Origin: Nodosilinea sp. LEGE 06152
Lineage (GTDB): Bacteria > Cyanobacteriota > Cyanobacteriia > Phormidesmidales > Phormidesmidaceae
DNA: 64,000 nt
Assembly (NCBI RefSeq): GCF_015207525.1
Contig: NZ_JADEWR010000022.1
Span: 74,263-138,262 of the forward strand
Direction: 5' to 3'
The notes under the pieces are model-generated. The model searched no databases. It was given only the letters and a program-made list of their open reading frames with translations, and was not told the origin of the DNA. How positions within the stretch are numbered: position 1 is the first letter of the stretch; each line of letters begins with the position of its first letter. A program made the position numbers and the translations under genes. Shown in pieces: positions 1 through 8,391 of the stretch.

Positions 1-792
1 AAACTGCACCTTGACACCGCCGGGATAACAACACAGCTTGCGCTTTAGCAGCACCTGATGACAGGGGGTATGGTGCAGCAGATATTCAAAATTGTCGGCA
101 ATTTTTCCCTGTACGCAGGCGGCAATGGTTTTGACCGCATCCTGGCGATCGCCGTTGACCAGCCCAATGTAAGCGTAATCGACCCCCAGGGTGTGGGTCA
201 GGTGCTGCACCAGAGCCGCGAAAAAGGCCGTTCCTGTCTGGGCGGCTACCCCTTGGGTCACAGCCACCAGGGCTGCGTCAATTTCAGCCACTCGGTGGGC
301 GGCCAGGCGCAGGTCTAGCTCATCGACAACCAGGGCCGCCAGGTCGGCCAGCACCGATTGCTGGTCGGCGCTCAACCCATCGCGGGGCTGAGCGTCGAGT
401 ATGCACAGGGTACCTACGGCAAAGCCATCTTTGGTCAGCAGCGGTGCCCCAGCGTAAAAGCGCACCCCCGGCTCGCCATGTACCAGCGGGTTACTCGCAA
501 AGCGCTGGTCTTGCCGAACGTCGGGCAGCACAAGCACCTGGTCAGTCAACAGCGCGTAGCTGCAAATCGAGGCCTGCCGCTGTACCATTTGCCGATCGAA
601 CCCGTAGGCTGACTTAAACCAGGCTCTGGAGTCGTCGACCAGCGAAATTAACGCCACAGGTACGTTAAATAGGCGGGCCGCTAGCGCCGTAATGCGATCG
701 AATCCGGCTTCGGGGGGAGTATCTAGAATGTTGTATCGCCGTAGGGCTTCCAACCGTCCCGCTTCATTGTGAGGTAGGGGAGATGAGGGCAT
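1..792 (-). CDS. GAF-domain signalling protein, C-terminally truncated by window edge
   Basis: The frame is open for 264 codons from an ATG at 792 to base 1, so only the N-terminal part is present. The protein opens with MPSSPLPHNEAGRLEALRRY and continues with the NILDTPPE motif that often precedes GAF domains in bacterial sensor kinases and diguanylate cyclases. A first GAF domain covers roughly residues 25-170 (VALISLVDD, CSYALL, YAGAPLLTKDGFAVGTLCILD). A second GAF-like segment starts near residue 190 (FFAALVQHLTHTLGVDYAYIGLV). No transmembrane segment is seen, so it is probably a cytoplasmic sensor. The output domain (histidine kinase, GGDEF or other) lies beyond the window and cannot be named. 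The start is the first ATG; no strong Shine-Dalgarno sequence is visible. Confidence 0.85.
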   Translation of the reverse strand, partial: MPSSPLPHNEAGRLEALRRYNILDTPPEAGFDRITALAARLFNVPVALISLVDDSRAWFKSAYGFDRQMVQRQASICSYALLTDQVLVLPDVRQDQRFASNPLVHGEPGVRFYAGAPLLTKDGFAVGTLCILDAQPRDGLSADQQSVLADLAALVVDELDLRLAAHRVAEIDAALVAVTQGVAAQTGTAFFAALVQHLTHTLGVDYAYIGLVNGDRQDAVKTIAACVQGKIADNFEYLLHHTPCHQVLLKRKLCCYPGGVKVQF

Positions 793-1150
793 TAGCGGTC
801 CAGAAGAGGCACTGGGGAGAACTGCGATGGCGTTCGCTAAGAGAGTGCACCGCACTTGGTTAACCCTTAAGCGATCGCAACATTAGTTAACTTAGGGAAT
901 TCATCGCTTTACTATCCTTAGGTATAGCTTAGAGTGGTCGAAACAGGGCTACGCTCCCCCCTTAGACAGGCCCGAGGGCAAGTCACCAATTCTCGCTACA
1001 ATCCTTACATCGACAGCAATGCCACGCCCGACCCCCCAAAAAACAGGCTAGGGGCTGCAACCACTAATTTTTGGGCCATCAGCAGTTAATTGATGACAGC
1101 TTGTAGACAGGTTAGACCAAACTTTAGCCCGCTGGGCTGCTCTAGCTGAA

Positions 1151-1183
1151 AAAATCGGCAACCCGCCCTGGGCTGCCGATTTT
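1151..1183. terminator. Hairpin flanked by A- and T-runs, probable bidirectional terminator
   Basis: AAAATCGGCA pairs with TGCCGATTTT around a C/G-rich 13-nt loop. It lies about 170 bp downstream of the BON gene on the - strand. A and T runs on the two sides let it work in either direction. The rest of 793-1354 shows no other clear feature. Confidence 0.5.
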
Positions 1184-1354
1184 AACTGAGTAGGTTGTGC
1201 TTTGATCTTGCCTAACTGGTTCTAAAACTAGCTGCAGGATGTTCCAGCTAAATACTTATCCAGGGTTTCACCCAACCGACCCAGCGAGTTACATCTTTAA
1301 ACAAGATAGTTCTGGGCAAAAACCCTGGCGACCGGCCTATAGCCGTACGTCGGC

Positions 1355-1816
1355 TTAGCCCCGCAGGCCTAGATCGTAAGCTACTTCGTGAACGCCAGGA
1401 ATAGCCTTGACATCATTGATGATCGCCTGAGCTTCGTCGCGGTTGTCCACTTTACCAGACAGTCGCACCGAGCCATTGGAGACGCTGACCTTCAGCTCAT
1501 TGGGAGTCTTGCTTTCAACCCGGTCAGTGATCTCCTGATCACCCAAGGGTGTGCCCTTGGTATCGGCATACTCAATGCCCTGGTATTGATTGCCCTGGGG
1601 GGTTGTTTGGAGCGTCTCGTTTAGATCTTGTTGACCATCGGTTATGGCATCGCCATTGACGGCACCAGCAACAGCCGGTTGAGTAAATCCAACTAGCATA
1701 ACCGCCAGGCAAACTGCGGTGACCAAACTAGCTTGTCCGGCCTTGGGAAGGCGTACCAGCCGCAGGGCTACCCCTAGACCAACCATCACCATTCCAATTT
1801 CTAAAGCAATCAACAT
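1355..1816 (-). CDS. BON-domain protein with N-terminal membrane anchor
   Basis: This 153-residue protein has two hydrophobic stretches at its N-terminus (about residues 2-20 and 30-50), the second ending in a possible signal-peptidase site near QPAVAGA. A single BON domain follows at about residues 92-150 (DQEITDRVESKTPNELKVSV, then VRLSGKVDNRDEAQAIINDV and GVHEVAYDL). BON domains are thought to bind phospholipid or other envelope surfaces in OsmY-type stress proteins. It is a single-gene unit followed by a hairpin. A second BON protein lies at 5652-6065, which suggests a shared envelope-stress theme. The exact role is unknown. Confidence 0.85.
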   Translation of the reverse strand: MLIALEIGMVMVGLGVALRLVRLPKAGQASLVTAVCLAVMLVGFTQPAVAGAVNGDAITDGQQDLNETLQTTPQGNQYQGIEYADTKGTPLGDQEITDRVESKTPNELKVSVSNGSVRLSGKVDNRDEAQAIINDVKAIPGVHEVAYDLGLRG

Positions 1817-1943
1817 GGGCTTTACTCCAATAACAAAAGACTGGTGAAGTCGTAATGCGTGATCGCTTGCTAAGCTTTACACTAAAATCTCAACAACCCT
1901 TAAAATCTAGATAACTCTAGATTAAGAGCGATCGCACTGGGCC

Positions 1944-2111
1944 TCACCGCAGGTCGATCAGTAGTTTAAGCAACTCGGCTTGAGTAAACATCTCCCGGCA
2001 GCTATAGGCTCGATATGCCAAAAGACAGAGCTTATCTAGCAAAGTCTTTTTAATAGTGATTACCGTCGGCACAACCGCTGACTGGGTTAATACCAAATCT
2101 AGGATCCTCAT
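1944..2111 (-). CDS. Possible 55-residue small protein
   Basis: An ATG at 2111 opens a 55-codon frame ending in TGA at 1944. An AGGG-type Shine-Dalgarno lies about 9 nt upstream. The second half (LLDKLCLLAYRAYSCREMFT and onward) has the look of an amphipathic helical protein, not of random translation. No family was recognised. It sits alone in a long gene-poor stretch (1817-2722), so it could also be chance. Confidence 0.3.
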   Translation of the reverse strand: MRILDLVLTQSAVVPTVITIKKTLLDKLCLLAYRAYSCREMFTQAELLKLLIDLR

Positions 2112-2722
2112 CTCAAGAATCCCTTCAAGATGCCTTAACTTTTCTTTTTATTTCTGCCTAGAAAATACTTGATTTCTCTCCAACACTGTTTAAGCTCGGC
2201 TGAGAGCGCAACATCTGTTTATAGTTTTGGCTTAACTACTTCAGAACAAACCCAGGCCCTTACCTCAGTTTCAACGCTTACTGGCGCGCCAAGTTTTACG
2301 GTTATTCCTAGGAAGTCTTTTAGGAGATGACACTTAGGAAGGTTTGAACGGCCCCAGGGGCCACAGCTCCCACCTGCATCGCGCCCTGACCTCGAAAATC
2401 TACAGCGCTGGCTCAGCCCGCAGCCGCAGCCTACCGTACTCAACCCAAGGGATTGCAATAGGTTGATGCTGCTTGGCAACTGCGATCGCACAGGTCGAAC
2501 CTCCGCCTCCTGCCAATTTTGACAAAACCCTCCTTTGGACGATGAGGAAGGCTGAGATAAGCGTCAACCTGATAACCATTGATGGTAAGTGTGAGCACCT
2601 TAAGGCGTTTCAGTAGCGATTCAGCGGGGCCTCCGCGCCTCATCCTCAGTGGATTTTAAATTGTTCTGCTTCACCGTCAATTGAGACACCCTATAGACAA
2701 TAAACCGTAGAGGAAACTTCCC
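2112..2722. other. Gene-poor stretch
   Basis: Two short - strand frames are present here but lack ribosome-binding sites and have arginine/serine/cysteine-rich composition typical of spurious translation. The only structure noticed is a GGCCCCAGGGGCC palindrome at 2350-2362. The promoter of the following small gene presumably lies in the last 80 bp. Confidence 0.4.
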
Positions 2723-2953
2723 ATGACTACAGGAACTAGGATTCAGCAGGTCATCAGCAATCTTGAGTATGACTGGCTAACCGTCATGCAAAGCAAAGCC
2801 GAGGCTCTACAAGCCTACGACAAGTACATGCAAGACGCCCGTGACGCTAACTCCCAGGAATGCGTTGAGCTATTTACCCAGCTTAAGCAGACCGAGATGG
2901 AGCAGATTCAGGAAATTCGCAAGCATTTGATGAAGACCATGTCCCAAAGCTAA
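2723..2953 (+). CDS. Small conserved-looking helical protein
   Basis: The 76-residue, highly charged protein is predicted by eye to be all-helical (AEALQAYDKYMQDARDANSQ, then LFTQLKQTEMEQIQEIRKHL). It has no signal peptide or membrane segment. An AGAGGAAA Shine-Dalgarno lies 6 nt before the ATG, which supports real translation. The family was not recognised. It lies between two BON genes and just before crtO, in a run of genes that look stress related. A perfect 38-bp palindrome follows it. Confidence 0.7.
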   Translation: MTTGTRIQQVISNLEYDWLTVMQSKAEALQAYDKYMQDARDANSQECVELFTQLKQTEMEQIQEIRKHLMKTMSQS

Positions 2954-2999
2954 GGACATTTATCTACTACCACAAATAGCACCGTGAATATGCGTAGCC

Positions 3000-3037
3000 T
3001 TGGGCCTGGGTACTCCTGCAGGAGTACCCAGGCCCAA
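3000..3037. repeat. Perfect 38-bp palindrome
   Basis: The sequence reads identically on both strands, centred on CTGCAG at 3016-3021, with outer arms TTGGGCCTGGGTACTCCTG. As RNA it would form a very stable hairpin. It lies between the small helical gene and crtO and could end the former's transcript, but there is no T-run after it on either strand, so a plain intrinsic terminator is not obvious. Confidence 0.8.
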
Positions 3038-3243
3038 AACCGTGTCATCCAAATCTCAAGCCATACCTCTTACTTTAAAGAGAAGATATTAGCTTCTAAA
3101 TCTCACCTAAGGAGTATTGACTTTGTCTACCAGACCAAGAAGTGGCTTCGAGAAAATTTTTCTCTCACTAATCTATTTCTAAAGGTAGGTCGCCTCAAGC
3201 AGCAGATTATTTACCATCAAAACACATTTTGAGTAATTCTCCT

Positions 3244-4944
3244 ATGCAGACATTTGACGTTGTTATTATTGGGGCTGGCCATAATGGGTTAGTTTGCGCA
3301 GGATATTTACTAAAAGCAGGCTACAGTGTTTTACTGCTAGAAAAACGCGAGATTCCGGGCGGGGCAGCCACCACAGAAGAAGCCTTACCCGAAGAAGCTC
3401 CCGGTTTTTATTTTAACCTCTGCGCTATTGACCACGAATTCATCCACCTGGGACCTGTGGTCGATGAACTAGAGCTAGAGCGTTACGGCTTAGAGTATCT
3501 CTATTGTGACCCCATCACCTATTGCCCACAGGCAGATGGCAAAGCATTTTTGGCCCACCGCTCAGTCGACAAAACCTGTGCTGAAATTGCCCGCTACAGC
3601 CAGCGAGATGCAGAGCAGTACAAAGAATTCATGGCCTTTTGGGACACCCTTATTCAGGCTATTACCCCCGTATTCAACGCACCGCCAAAATCTGTTATCG
3701 ACATTCTAGGCAACTACGGTCTGCACAACATGCAGGATTTGCTGTCGCTGGTTGGGGGCGTTGACAAGGCGCTAGACCTAATCCGCACCATGTTGAATAG
3801 CCCCCAAGACACCCTCAACGAATGGTTTGAGACCGAGGTAGTTAAAGCACCCCTGGCACGGCTGGCATCGGAACTGGGAGGGCCGCCCTCTCAAAAGACT
3901 CTGGCTGTGGGGTCGATGATGATGGCGCTGCGCCACAACCCCGGCGTAGCCCGTCCCCGAGGCGGTACGGGTGCCCTCGTCGAAGCCCTGGTGCGCATGG
4001 TTAAAGACAATGGCGGCGTCATTTTGTGTGATCAGTCAGTCGAGCAGATTTTAGTCAATGCCGACGGGCGCGTAGAAGGGGTGCGCGTAGCCGGTGGCCA
4101 AGAATATCGAGCCACCAAAGGGGTAATTTCTAATATTGATGCCCAGCGAGTCTTTCAAGACCTAATATCAGCATCCGATGCTCAAACCCTGGCTCCAGAT
4201 CTGAGTGAACGGCTAGACCGCCGGATCGTCAACAACAATGAAGGCATTCTCAAAATTGACTGTGCGCTCTCAGAAATGCCCCGCTTTGAGGCCTACAACC
4301 ACCAGGATGATTACCTGATTGGCTCGGTGCTAATCGCTGACTCGGTAGATCAGGTGGAAACAGCCCACACTATGCCCAGCCAGGGTCTGATTCCCGATCA
4401 CGATCCATCGCTTTATGTGGTCGTGCCCACGGTAATGGACCCATCAATGGCACCCGCAGGTCAGCACACCCTTTGGATTGAGTTTTTTGCCCCATACGAG
4501 GTGAAAGGGGCCGAAGGCACAGGGCTGCTGGGCACCGGCTGGACCGACGAACTTAAAAACAAAGTGGCCGATCGCGTGCTCGACAAACTGGCCGACTACA
4601 CCCCTAACCTCAAGCAGTCGATCATTGCACGGCGGGTCGAAAGCCCGGCAGAGCTGACCCAGCGCATTGGCGTGCGCAAGGGCAACCACTACCACATCGA
4701 CATGACCCTCGACCAGATGGTGTTCTTTCGCCCCCTGCCCGAGCTAGCCAACTACCAAACCCCAATTGAAGGGTTGTTTTTGACTGGAGCGGGTACCCAT
4801 CCGGGCGGGTCGATCTCGGGTATACCGGGGCGCAACTGTGCTCGCGTGTTCTTGAGCGTGCAGGAACCCCTGAAGTACAACCTGAAGGAAGCCGGTAACT
4901 GGCTCAAGGATCGCTTTAAGTCGGTGGCTAACCTCGGCCGCTAA
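3244..4944 (+). CDS. crtO: Beta-carotene ketolase, CrtO type (FAD-dependent)
   Basis: CrtO introduces keto groups on the beta-ionone rings of carotenoids, giving echinenone and canthaxanthin. It belongs to the phytoene-desaturase-like flavoprotein family, not the CrtW diiron family. The 566-residue protein starts with an FAD/NAD-binding Rossmann motif (VVIIGAGHNGLVCAGYLL) followed by LLEKREIPGGAATTE. It keeps CrtO-like blocks such as CAIDHEFIHLGPVVDELELE, ARPRGGTGALVEALV, NNNEGILKIDCALS and the C-terminal TGAGTHPGGSISGIPGRNC. The length fits the cyanobacterial family. An in-frame TTG at 3229 would add five residues; the ATG at 3244 is preferred because it places MQTFDVV like other CrtO N-termini. 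It is probably membrane associated and monocistronic. Confidence 0.9.
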   Translation: MQTFDVVIIGAGHNGLVCAGYLLKAGYSVLLLEKREIPGGAATTEEALPEEAPGFYFNLCAIDHEFIHLGPVVDELELERYGLEYLYCDPITYCPQADGKAFLAHRSVDKTCAEIARYSQRDAEQYKEFMAFWDTLIQAITPVFNAPPKSVIDILGNYGLHNMQDLLSLVGGVDKALDLIRTMLNSPQDTLNEWFETEVVKAPLARLASELGGPPSQKTLAVGSMMMALRHNPGVARPRGGTGALVEALVRMVKDNGGVILCDQSVEQILVNADGRVEGVRVAGGQEYRATKGVISNIDAQRVFQDLISASDAQTLAPDLSERLDRRIVNNNEGILKIDCALSEMPRFEAYNHQDDYLIGSVLIADSVDQVETAHTMPSQGLIPDHDPSLYVVVPTVMDPSMAPAGQHTLWIEFFAPYEVKGAEGTGLLGTGWTDELKNKVADRVLDKLADYTPNLKQSIIARRVESPAELTQRIGVRKGNHYHIDMTLDQMVFFRPLPELANYQTPIEGLFLTGAGTHPGGSISGIPGRNCARVFLSVQEPLKYNLKEAGNWLKDRFKSVANLGR

Positions 4945-5047
4945 AGCAGTGCGGCATCAGCTAAGGTTTACGCTGGCTGATGCCGCCTATTGAACGAGAG
5001 CGTTGATCGATATTTACATTTTTGGCACATTTTTAGAGGACATTGCT

Positions 5048-5602
5048 ATGGCCGGCCAAGATTACCAGAATCAGTCTAACCAGGTGCCGTATCCCAATTT
5101 GCCGCCGCTGATCGACAGTCGGGCTACGGAATATCGGGGTACCGGCATTACAAGTTCGGTGGCTATTTTTGGGCATCCCATTCATCCCATCATCGTTATT
5201 TTCCCGATCGCATTTTTGAGCAGTGCGGCAGGCGCTGACATCGGCTACTGGCTCACCCAAGACTTCTTCTGGGCCAGGGCCAGTATTTGGCTTTTGGGGC
5301 TAGGGGTGCTGTCGGCTGTCGCTGCTGCCGTCACCGGCATGGCCGACTTTATCAATATTCCTCGGGCGCGTAAGCGTACCGCCGGATGGGCACACATGGC
5401 CCTCAATGTAGGAGCGCTGGTGCTCAGCATTATCAATGTCATTTTGCGGTGGGGCGACCCAGCTCGGGCTATTTTGCCCGTGGGTCTGATCATATCGGTA
5501 GTGGTATCTGTGCTGCTGCTGGCCAGCGGTTGGTTCGGAGGCGAGCTGATGTTTCGCCATAAGGTCGGCATCGTTGGGCCAGGTGAAACCATGGAGCGGT
5601 AA
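5048..5602 (+). CDS. DUF2231-family membrane protein
   Basis: The protein has 184 residues with four hydrophobic segments in the DUF2231 arrangement. The hallmark IFGHPIHPIIVIFPIAF lies at about residues 37-53, followed by helices ending in VTGMADFI, MALNVGALVLSIINVIL and PVGLIISVVVSVLLLAS. The family is of unknown function; many members are predicted inner-membrane proteins with conserved histidines. The start at 5048 is set by AGAGGA about 8 nt upstream; a frame 15 codons longer has no such signal. It stands 50 bp before the second BON gene on the same strand, so co-transcription is possible. Confidence 0.85.
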   Translation: MAGQDYQNQSNQVPYPNLPPLIDSRATEYRGTGITSSVAIFGHPIHPIIVIFPIAFLSSAAGADIGYWLTQDFFWARASIWLLGLGVLSAVAAAVTGMADFINIPRARKRTAGWAHMALNVGALVLSIINVILRWGDPARAILPVGLIISVVVSVLLLASGWFGGELMFRHKVGIVGPGETMER

Positions 5603-5651
5603 GCACCTAAGTTCCGTAGACCCTGATCCCGCAAGCACTTGAGGTGTAGCT

Positions 5652-6065
5652 ATGACTTGGCAAAATCACATTGACTTTGACCACTGCACCACCTCCAACG
5701 GGTCTTCGCGCAGCTCTATGACACCGGGCCTAACCAACACCTACGACGAGGAGCTGCGCGAAAAAGCGGGTCAGCACGTGCCACCGCCGCCGCCGGAGTG
5801 CATGGGCCTGGAGGGCGAGTACGACGACTTTGGGCTGGTGCGCCGCCTGGCTGAGGCCCTCGATCGCGAGTCCGATTTGGCCGCCATCGACACCCTCACC
5901 CTAGTGCAGCACGGCAGCACCATTCAGCTCACGGGCCAGGTGGGCGATCGCACCACCCTGGAGCGCATTGTCGATGTGGCCAGCCGGGTAGACGGTACCC
6001 GTGAGGTTGACAGCAACCACGTGGCGATCGCCAACACCAGCGACGAGCCAAACAGCGCTAGCTGA
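5652..6065 (+). CDS. BON-domain protein, soluble
   Basis: This 137-residue protein has no signal peptide. Residues 1-50 are a polar, low-complexity leader containing a proline run (HVPPPPPECMG). A BON-like domain follows at about residues 75-126 (LTLVQHGSTIQLTGQVGDRT, IVDVASRVDGTREVDSNHVA). A GAGG Shine-Dalgarno precedes the ATG. Its position 50 bp after the DUF2231 gene suggests a two-gene unit. A hairpin at 6118-6155 probably ends the transcript. Confidence 0.8.
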   Translation: MTWQNHIDFDHCTTSNGSSRSSMTPGLTNTYDEELREKAGQHVPPPPPECMGLEGEYDDFGLVRRLAEALDRESDLAAIDTLTLVQHGSTIQLTGQVGDRTTLERIVDVASRVDGTREVDSNHVAIANTSDEPNSAS

Positions 6066-6117
6066 TTTGGTGCCCCCGGCCCACATTCCTGCCTAAGACA
6101 GCCTTGCTGATCGCATT

Positions 6118-6155
6118 CAGCCGCAGTTGGTCGCTTAGTCCACTAGCTGCGGCTG
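6118..6155 (+). terminator. Hairpin after BON gene
   Basis: CAGCCGCAG pairs perfectly with CTGCGGCTG across a 20-nt loop, followed by TTGTA. It is about 50 bp past the stop codon. The T-run is weak, so termination strength is uncertain. From here to 6662 no gene is seen; the stretch is AT-rich and presumably holds the promoter of the next gene. Confidence 0.5.
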
Positions 6156-6662
6156 TTGTATGAGCAGACTGGCAGAGGCAAGGGGCTGGATACAGGAACA
6201 CCGCACAGCTGGAAAATTCTTGGTCACAGCACACGTTAAAACCAGCCTGACCACTCAATAGTGCGCCAAAAAAATAATTGGTATCGAGTCCGCATTTCAA
6301 AAACCTCGAATCAAAACGGGCATTCTGTAGAGGCAAACAGTTATTTGTCCTCAACCAATCGGAGGTAAGCCATCAGGGTTTAGAATGAAACGCTATTTCT
6401 CGCTCACTTATTTTTTATACCACCGTTGCCAAATACCTGATGTAGTAGTCACGGCTCACAGGGGCAAACCAAAGAAATTTTTGGCAAAGAAAATTCAAGT
6501 TTTTTATGTGTATGTTAAATCTGCGTTGGGCTAACTTTAAGGCTAGCTCCAAAGAAGTAGATCGGCACTTAAATAGCGTCGGCTATTCAGCTCCAATGAT
6601 AGATATGACTTTGGCCTGCAGTTATTAAGCTGTGATTGGATATTTCACTGGAGTCCTTCTCT

Positions 6663-7691
6663 ATGCCTGCCACCTTAAACGATCAGAAGCGAACTGCGAT
6701 CGCTGAGAAACTGGCCGACATCAAGGCCATTCAAAGCTTGATCATCGACAATGAGGAGCAGTTTCTAACCCAGTGCAACGACAATCACCTGCGCAAGCGG
6801 CTGGAAGACATGCTGGAAGACGACCAAAAAAACTTGGACATCGTCGAAACCGCTATCACCCAGTACGGCATCCAGGCCGAGCCTAAACCTACGGTGCAAG
6901 AGTTTGTCAGCCAGGCCAAAGACACCCTCTCTCGCTCTGAGCTGAGCCTGTACGAGAAAATGGCCCAGCACGAACTGCTCAAGCATGGCCAAGTCGTATC
7001 GGGTCTGGTGGTACACAAAGCGGCTCAGGTGGTAGGCCAAGACGTAGAAGCCGCTCTGGCTCCCCTCAATACCGTGAACTTTGAAAACCGCGCTCACCAG
7101 GAGCAGCTCAAGGGCATGCTTGAGTACCTTGGCACTCTAGAGCTAACCGGCCAAGAACCCCAGCAGGGGCTGTGGGCTCGCGTGCAGGATGCGATCGCCG
7201 CCGCTACCGGAGTTGTGGGCAGCGCCACCACTCAAGCATCAGACAGCGACTCGGCTGATGTCCTAGATCTGATCTTTATGGATCACCAAAAGGCCAGCAC
7301 CCTAATTAGAGAAATTCGCAACGCTGACGACGCTGAACAAATCAAAGTTCTGTTTGGTCAGCTGTACAAAGACCTGCTAGTGCACTCCAAAGCGGAAGAA
7401 GAAGTCGTTTACCCCGCTGTTCAGCCCTTCTACGGCAACGACGACACCCAGGAGCTTTACGCTGAGCAGGCCGAAATGGAAAACCTGCTCAACGAACTCA
7501 AGTCTATGCCTTCTACGGGCGATGCGTTTATGACCAAAATCAAGCAGCTCAAGGGCGTGGTAGTTGATCACACCCGTCAGGAAGAGAGCACCATGTTTGC
7601 ATCTATGCGCAAAAACCTCTCCCAAAAAGACCGCGAGCAACTGGGCGCACGATTTAAGCAGAGCAAGCAGACGCTGCAAAGCCAGATGTAA
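6663..7691 (+). CDS. Ferritin-like/hemerythrin HHE two-domain protein
   Basis: The 342-residue protein has two helical halves. The N-terminal half (about 1-170) is ferritin-like, with acidic helices such as IIDNEEQFLTQCNDNHLRKR and YEKMAQHELLKHGQVVSGLV. The C-terminal half (about 205-325) is a hemerythrin HHE domain: LIFMDHQKASTLIREI, LLVHSKAEEEVVYPAV and VVVDHTRQEESTMFASM supply the H, HxxxE and HxxxE iron ligands. Such proteins bind oxygen, iron or nitric-oxide-type ligands in stress responses. The start at 6663 follows GGAG by 9 nt; the 9-codon-longer frame has no signal. A hairpin follows the stop codon. The substrate is unknown. Confidence 0.85.
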   Translation: MPATLNDQKRTAIAEKLADIKAIQSLIIDNEEQFLTQCNDNHLRKRLEDMLEDDQKNLDIVETAITQYGIQAEPKPTVQEFVSQAKDTLSRSELSLYEKMAQHELLKHGQVVSGLVVHKAAQVVGQDVEAALAPLNTVNFENRAHQEQLKGMLEYLGTLELTGQEPQQGLWARVQDAIAAATGVVGSATTQASDSDSADVLDLIFMDHQKASTLIREIRNADDAEQIKVLFGQLYKDLLVHSKAEEEVVYPAVQPFYGNDDTQELYAEQAEMENLLNELKSMPSTGDAFMTKIKQLKGVVVDHTRQEESTMFASMRKNLSQKDREQLGARFKQSKQTLQSQM

Positions 7692-7713
7692 TCGCGCTTT
7701 GCTGGCGATTCTA

Positions 7714-7735
7714 CTGGCGCTTGTGTAAGCGCCAG
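7714..7735. terminator. Tight hairpin after hemerythrin gene
   Basis: CTGGCGCTT pairs with AAGCGCCAG around a GTGT loop, 22 nt past the stop codon. There is no T-run, so it may protect the mRNA 3' end instead of terminating transcription. Confidence 0.45.
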
Positions 7736-7829
7736 CGCGGGTGAAATCAAACCGGCTTTGAAATTTAGCTAATTTGGGTTTCACCCCATCAGTTTCAAAC
7801 GTTTCAATTAGTTCTTTAAGGAGCAATTC

Positions 7830-8228
7830 ATGCAAATCGTAAAACGAGTTTTTAATCCTACCGCCCTGCGGCAGTGGGCCATTGTTTTTCTGGCTGGTTT
7901 GGTGGTGCTTGTGACCACGGCCTGTGGCGCAGCCCAGTCGTCTACACCCGCTAGGGACAGTGTCGGTAGTGCCGGCCCTGGTCAAAACGAGGCCATGTAC
8001 CCTCACAAAGATACCGTCCGTGACACCAGCGCCGCCGATGCCAAGGCCGATCGCATGATTCGTCAGGCCGAGCAACGCATTGAGAGCACTGAAGACAATG
8101 CTGTGAAAGAAGCCGCTAAGAATATTAGCAAAGCGACCAAGCGGGCCGCCGACAATGCGGTTGAGAATACGAAGGAAGCTGCTAGTAGCGCCGCTAACGC
8201 AGTCGATCGCAACACGCCCAACAGCTAA
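7830..8228 (+). CDS. Small secreted lipoprotein, alanine-rich helical
   Basis: This 132-residue protein has an N-terminal hydrophobic segment (IVFLAGLVVLVTTACGAAQ) ending in a lipobox-like TTAC, so residue 32 is a likely lipidated cysteine. The mature part is polar and rich in alanine, lysine and glutamate, with helical repeats such as KEAAKNISKATKRAADNAVE, like small LEA- or YtxH-like stress proteins. No enzyme motif is present. AAGGAG 6 nt before the ATG is a strong ribosome-binding site. It is probably expressed alone, since a clear terminator follows at 8259-8301. Confidence 0.75.
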   Translation: MQIVKRVFNPTALRQWAIVFLAGLVVLVTTACGAAQSSTPARDSVGSAGPGQNEAMYPHKDTVRDTSAADAKADRMIRQAEQRIESTEDNAVKEAAKNISKATKRAADNAVENTKEAASSAANAVDRNTPNS

Positions 8229-8258
8229 GTTTTTAGCCACTACATGAGAAGGGTAGCG

Positions 8259-8301
8259 CTCCAGGCAGAAGTAACAGCAGGTTGCTTTTGCCTGGAGTTT
8301 T
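8259..8301 (+). terminator. Intrinsic terminator of the lipoprotein gene
   Basis: CTCCAGGCA pairs perfectly with TGCCTGGAG, followed directly by TTTTAT, about 30 bp past the stop codon. Confidence 0.75.
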
Positions 8302-8391
8302 ATCTGGGCCACAGCAACAGCGATCGCATCCCCAGCTCATCCACCTATCCCTAGTCACCAGCCTTAGCAACAAGCCCTGTAACAAGAAAAT

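Noticed and set aside
2219-2643. Two overlapping - strand frames of 90 and 67 codons
   Set aside because: No Shine-Dalgarno, odd composition (Cys, Arg, Ser), no family resemblance.
2984-3232. An 82-codon + frame before crtO
   Set aside because: It starts in the 38-bp palindrome and has no ribosome-binding site. It reads as non-coding sequence.
7377-8312. A 311-codon - strand frame
   Set aside because: It lies antisense to the hemerythrin and lipoprotein genes, which have ribosome-binding sites and clear domains. The frame's composition has no recognisable fold.
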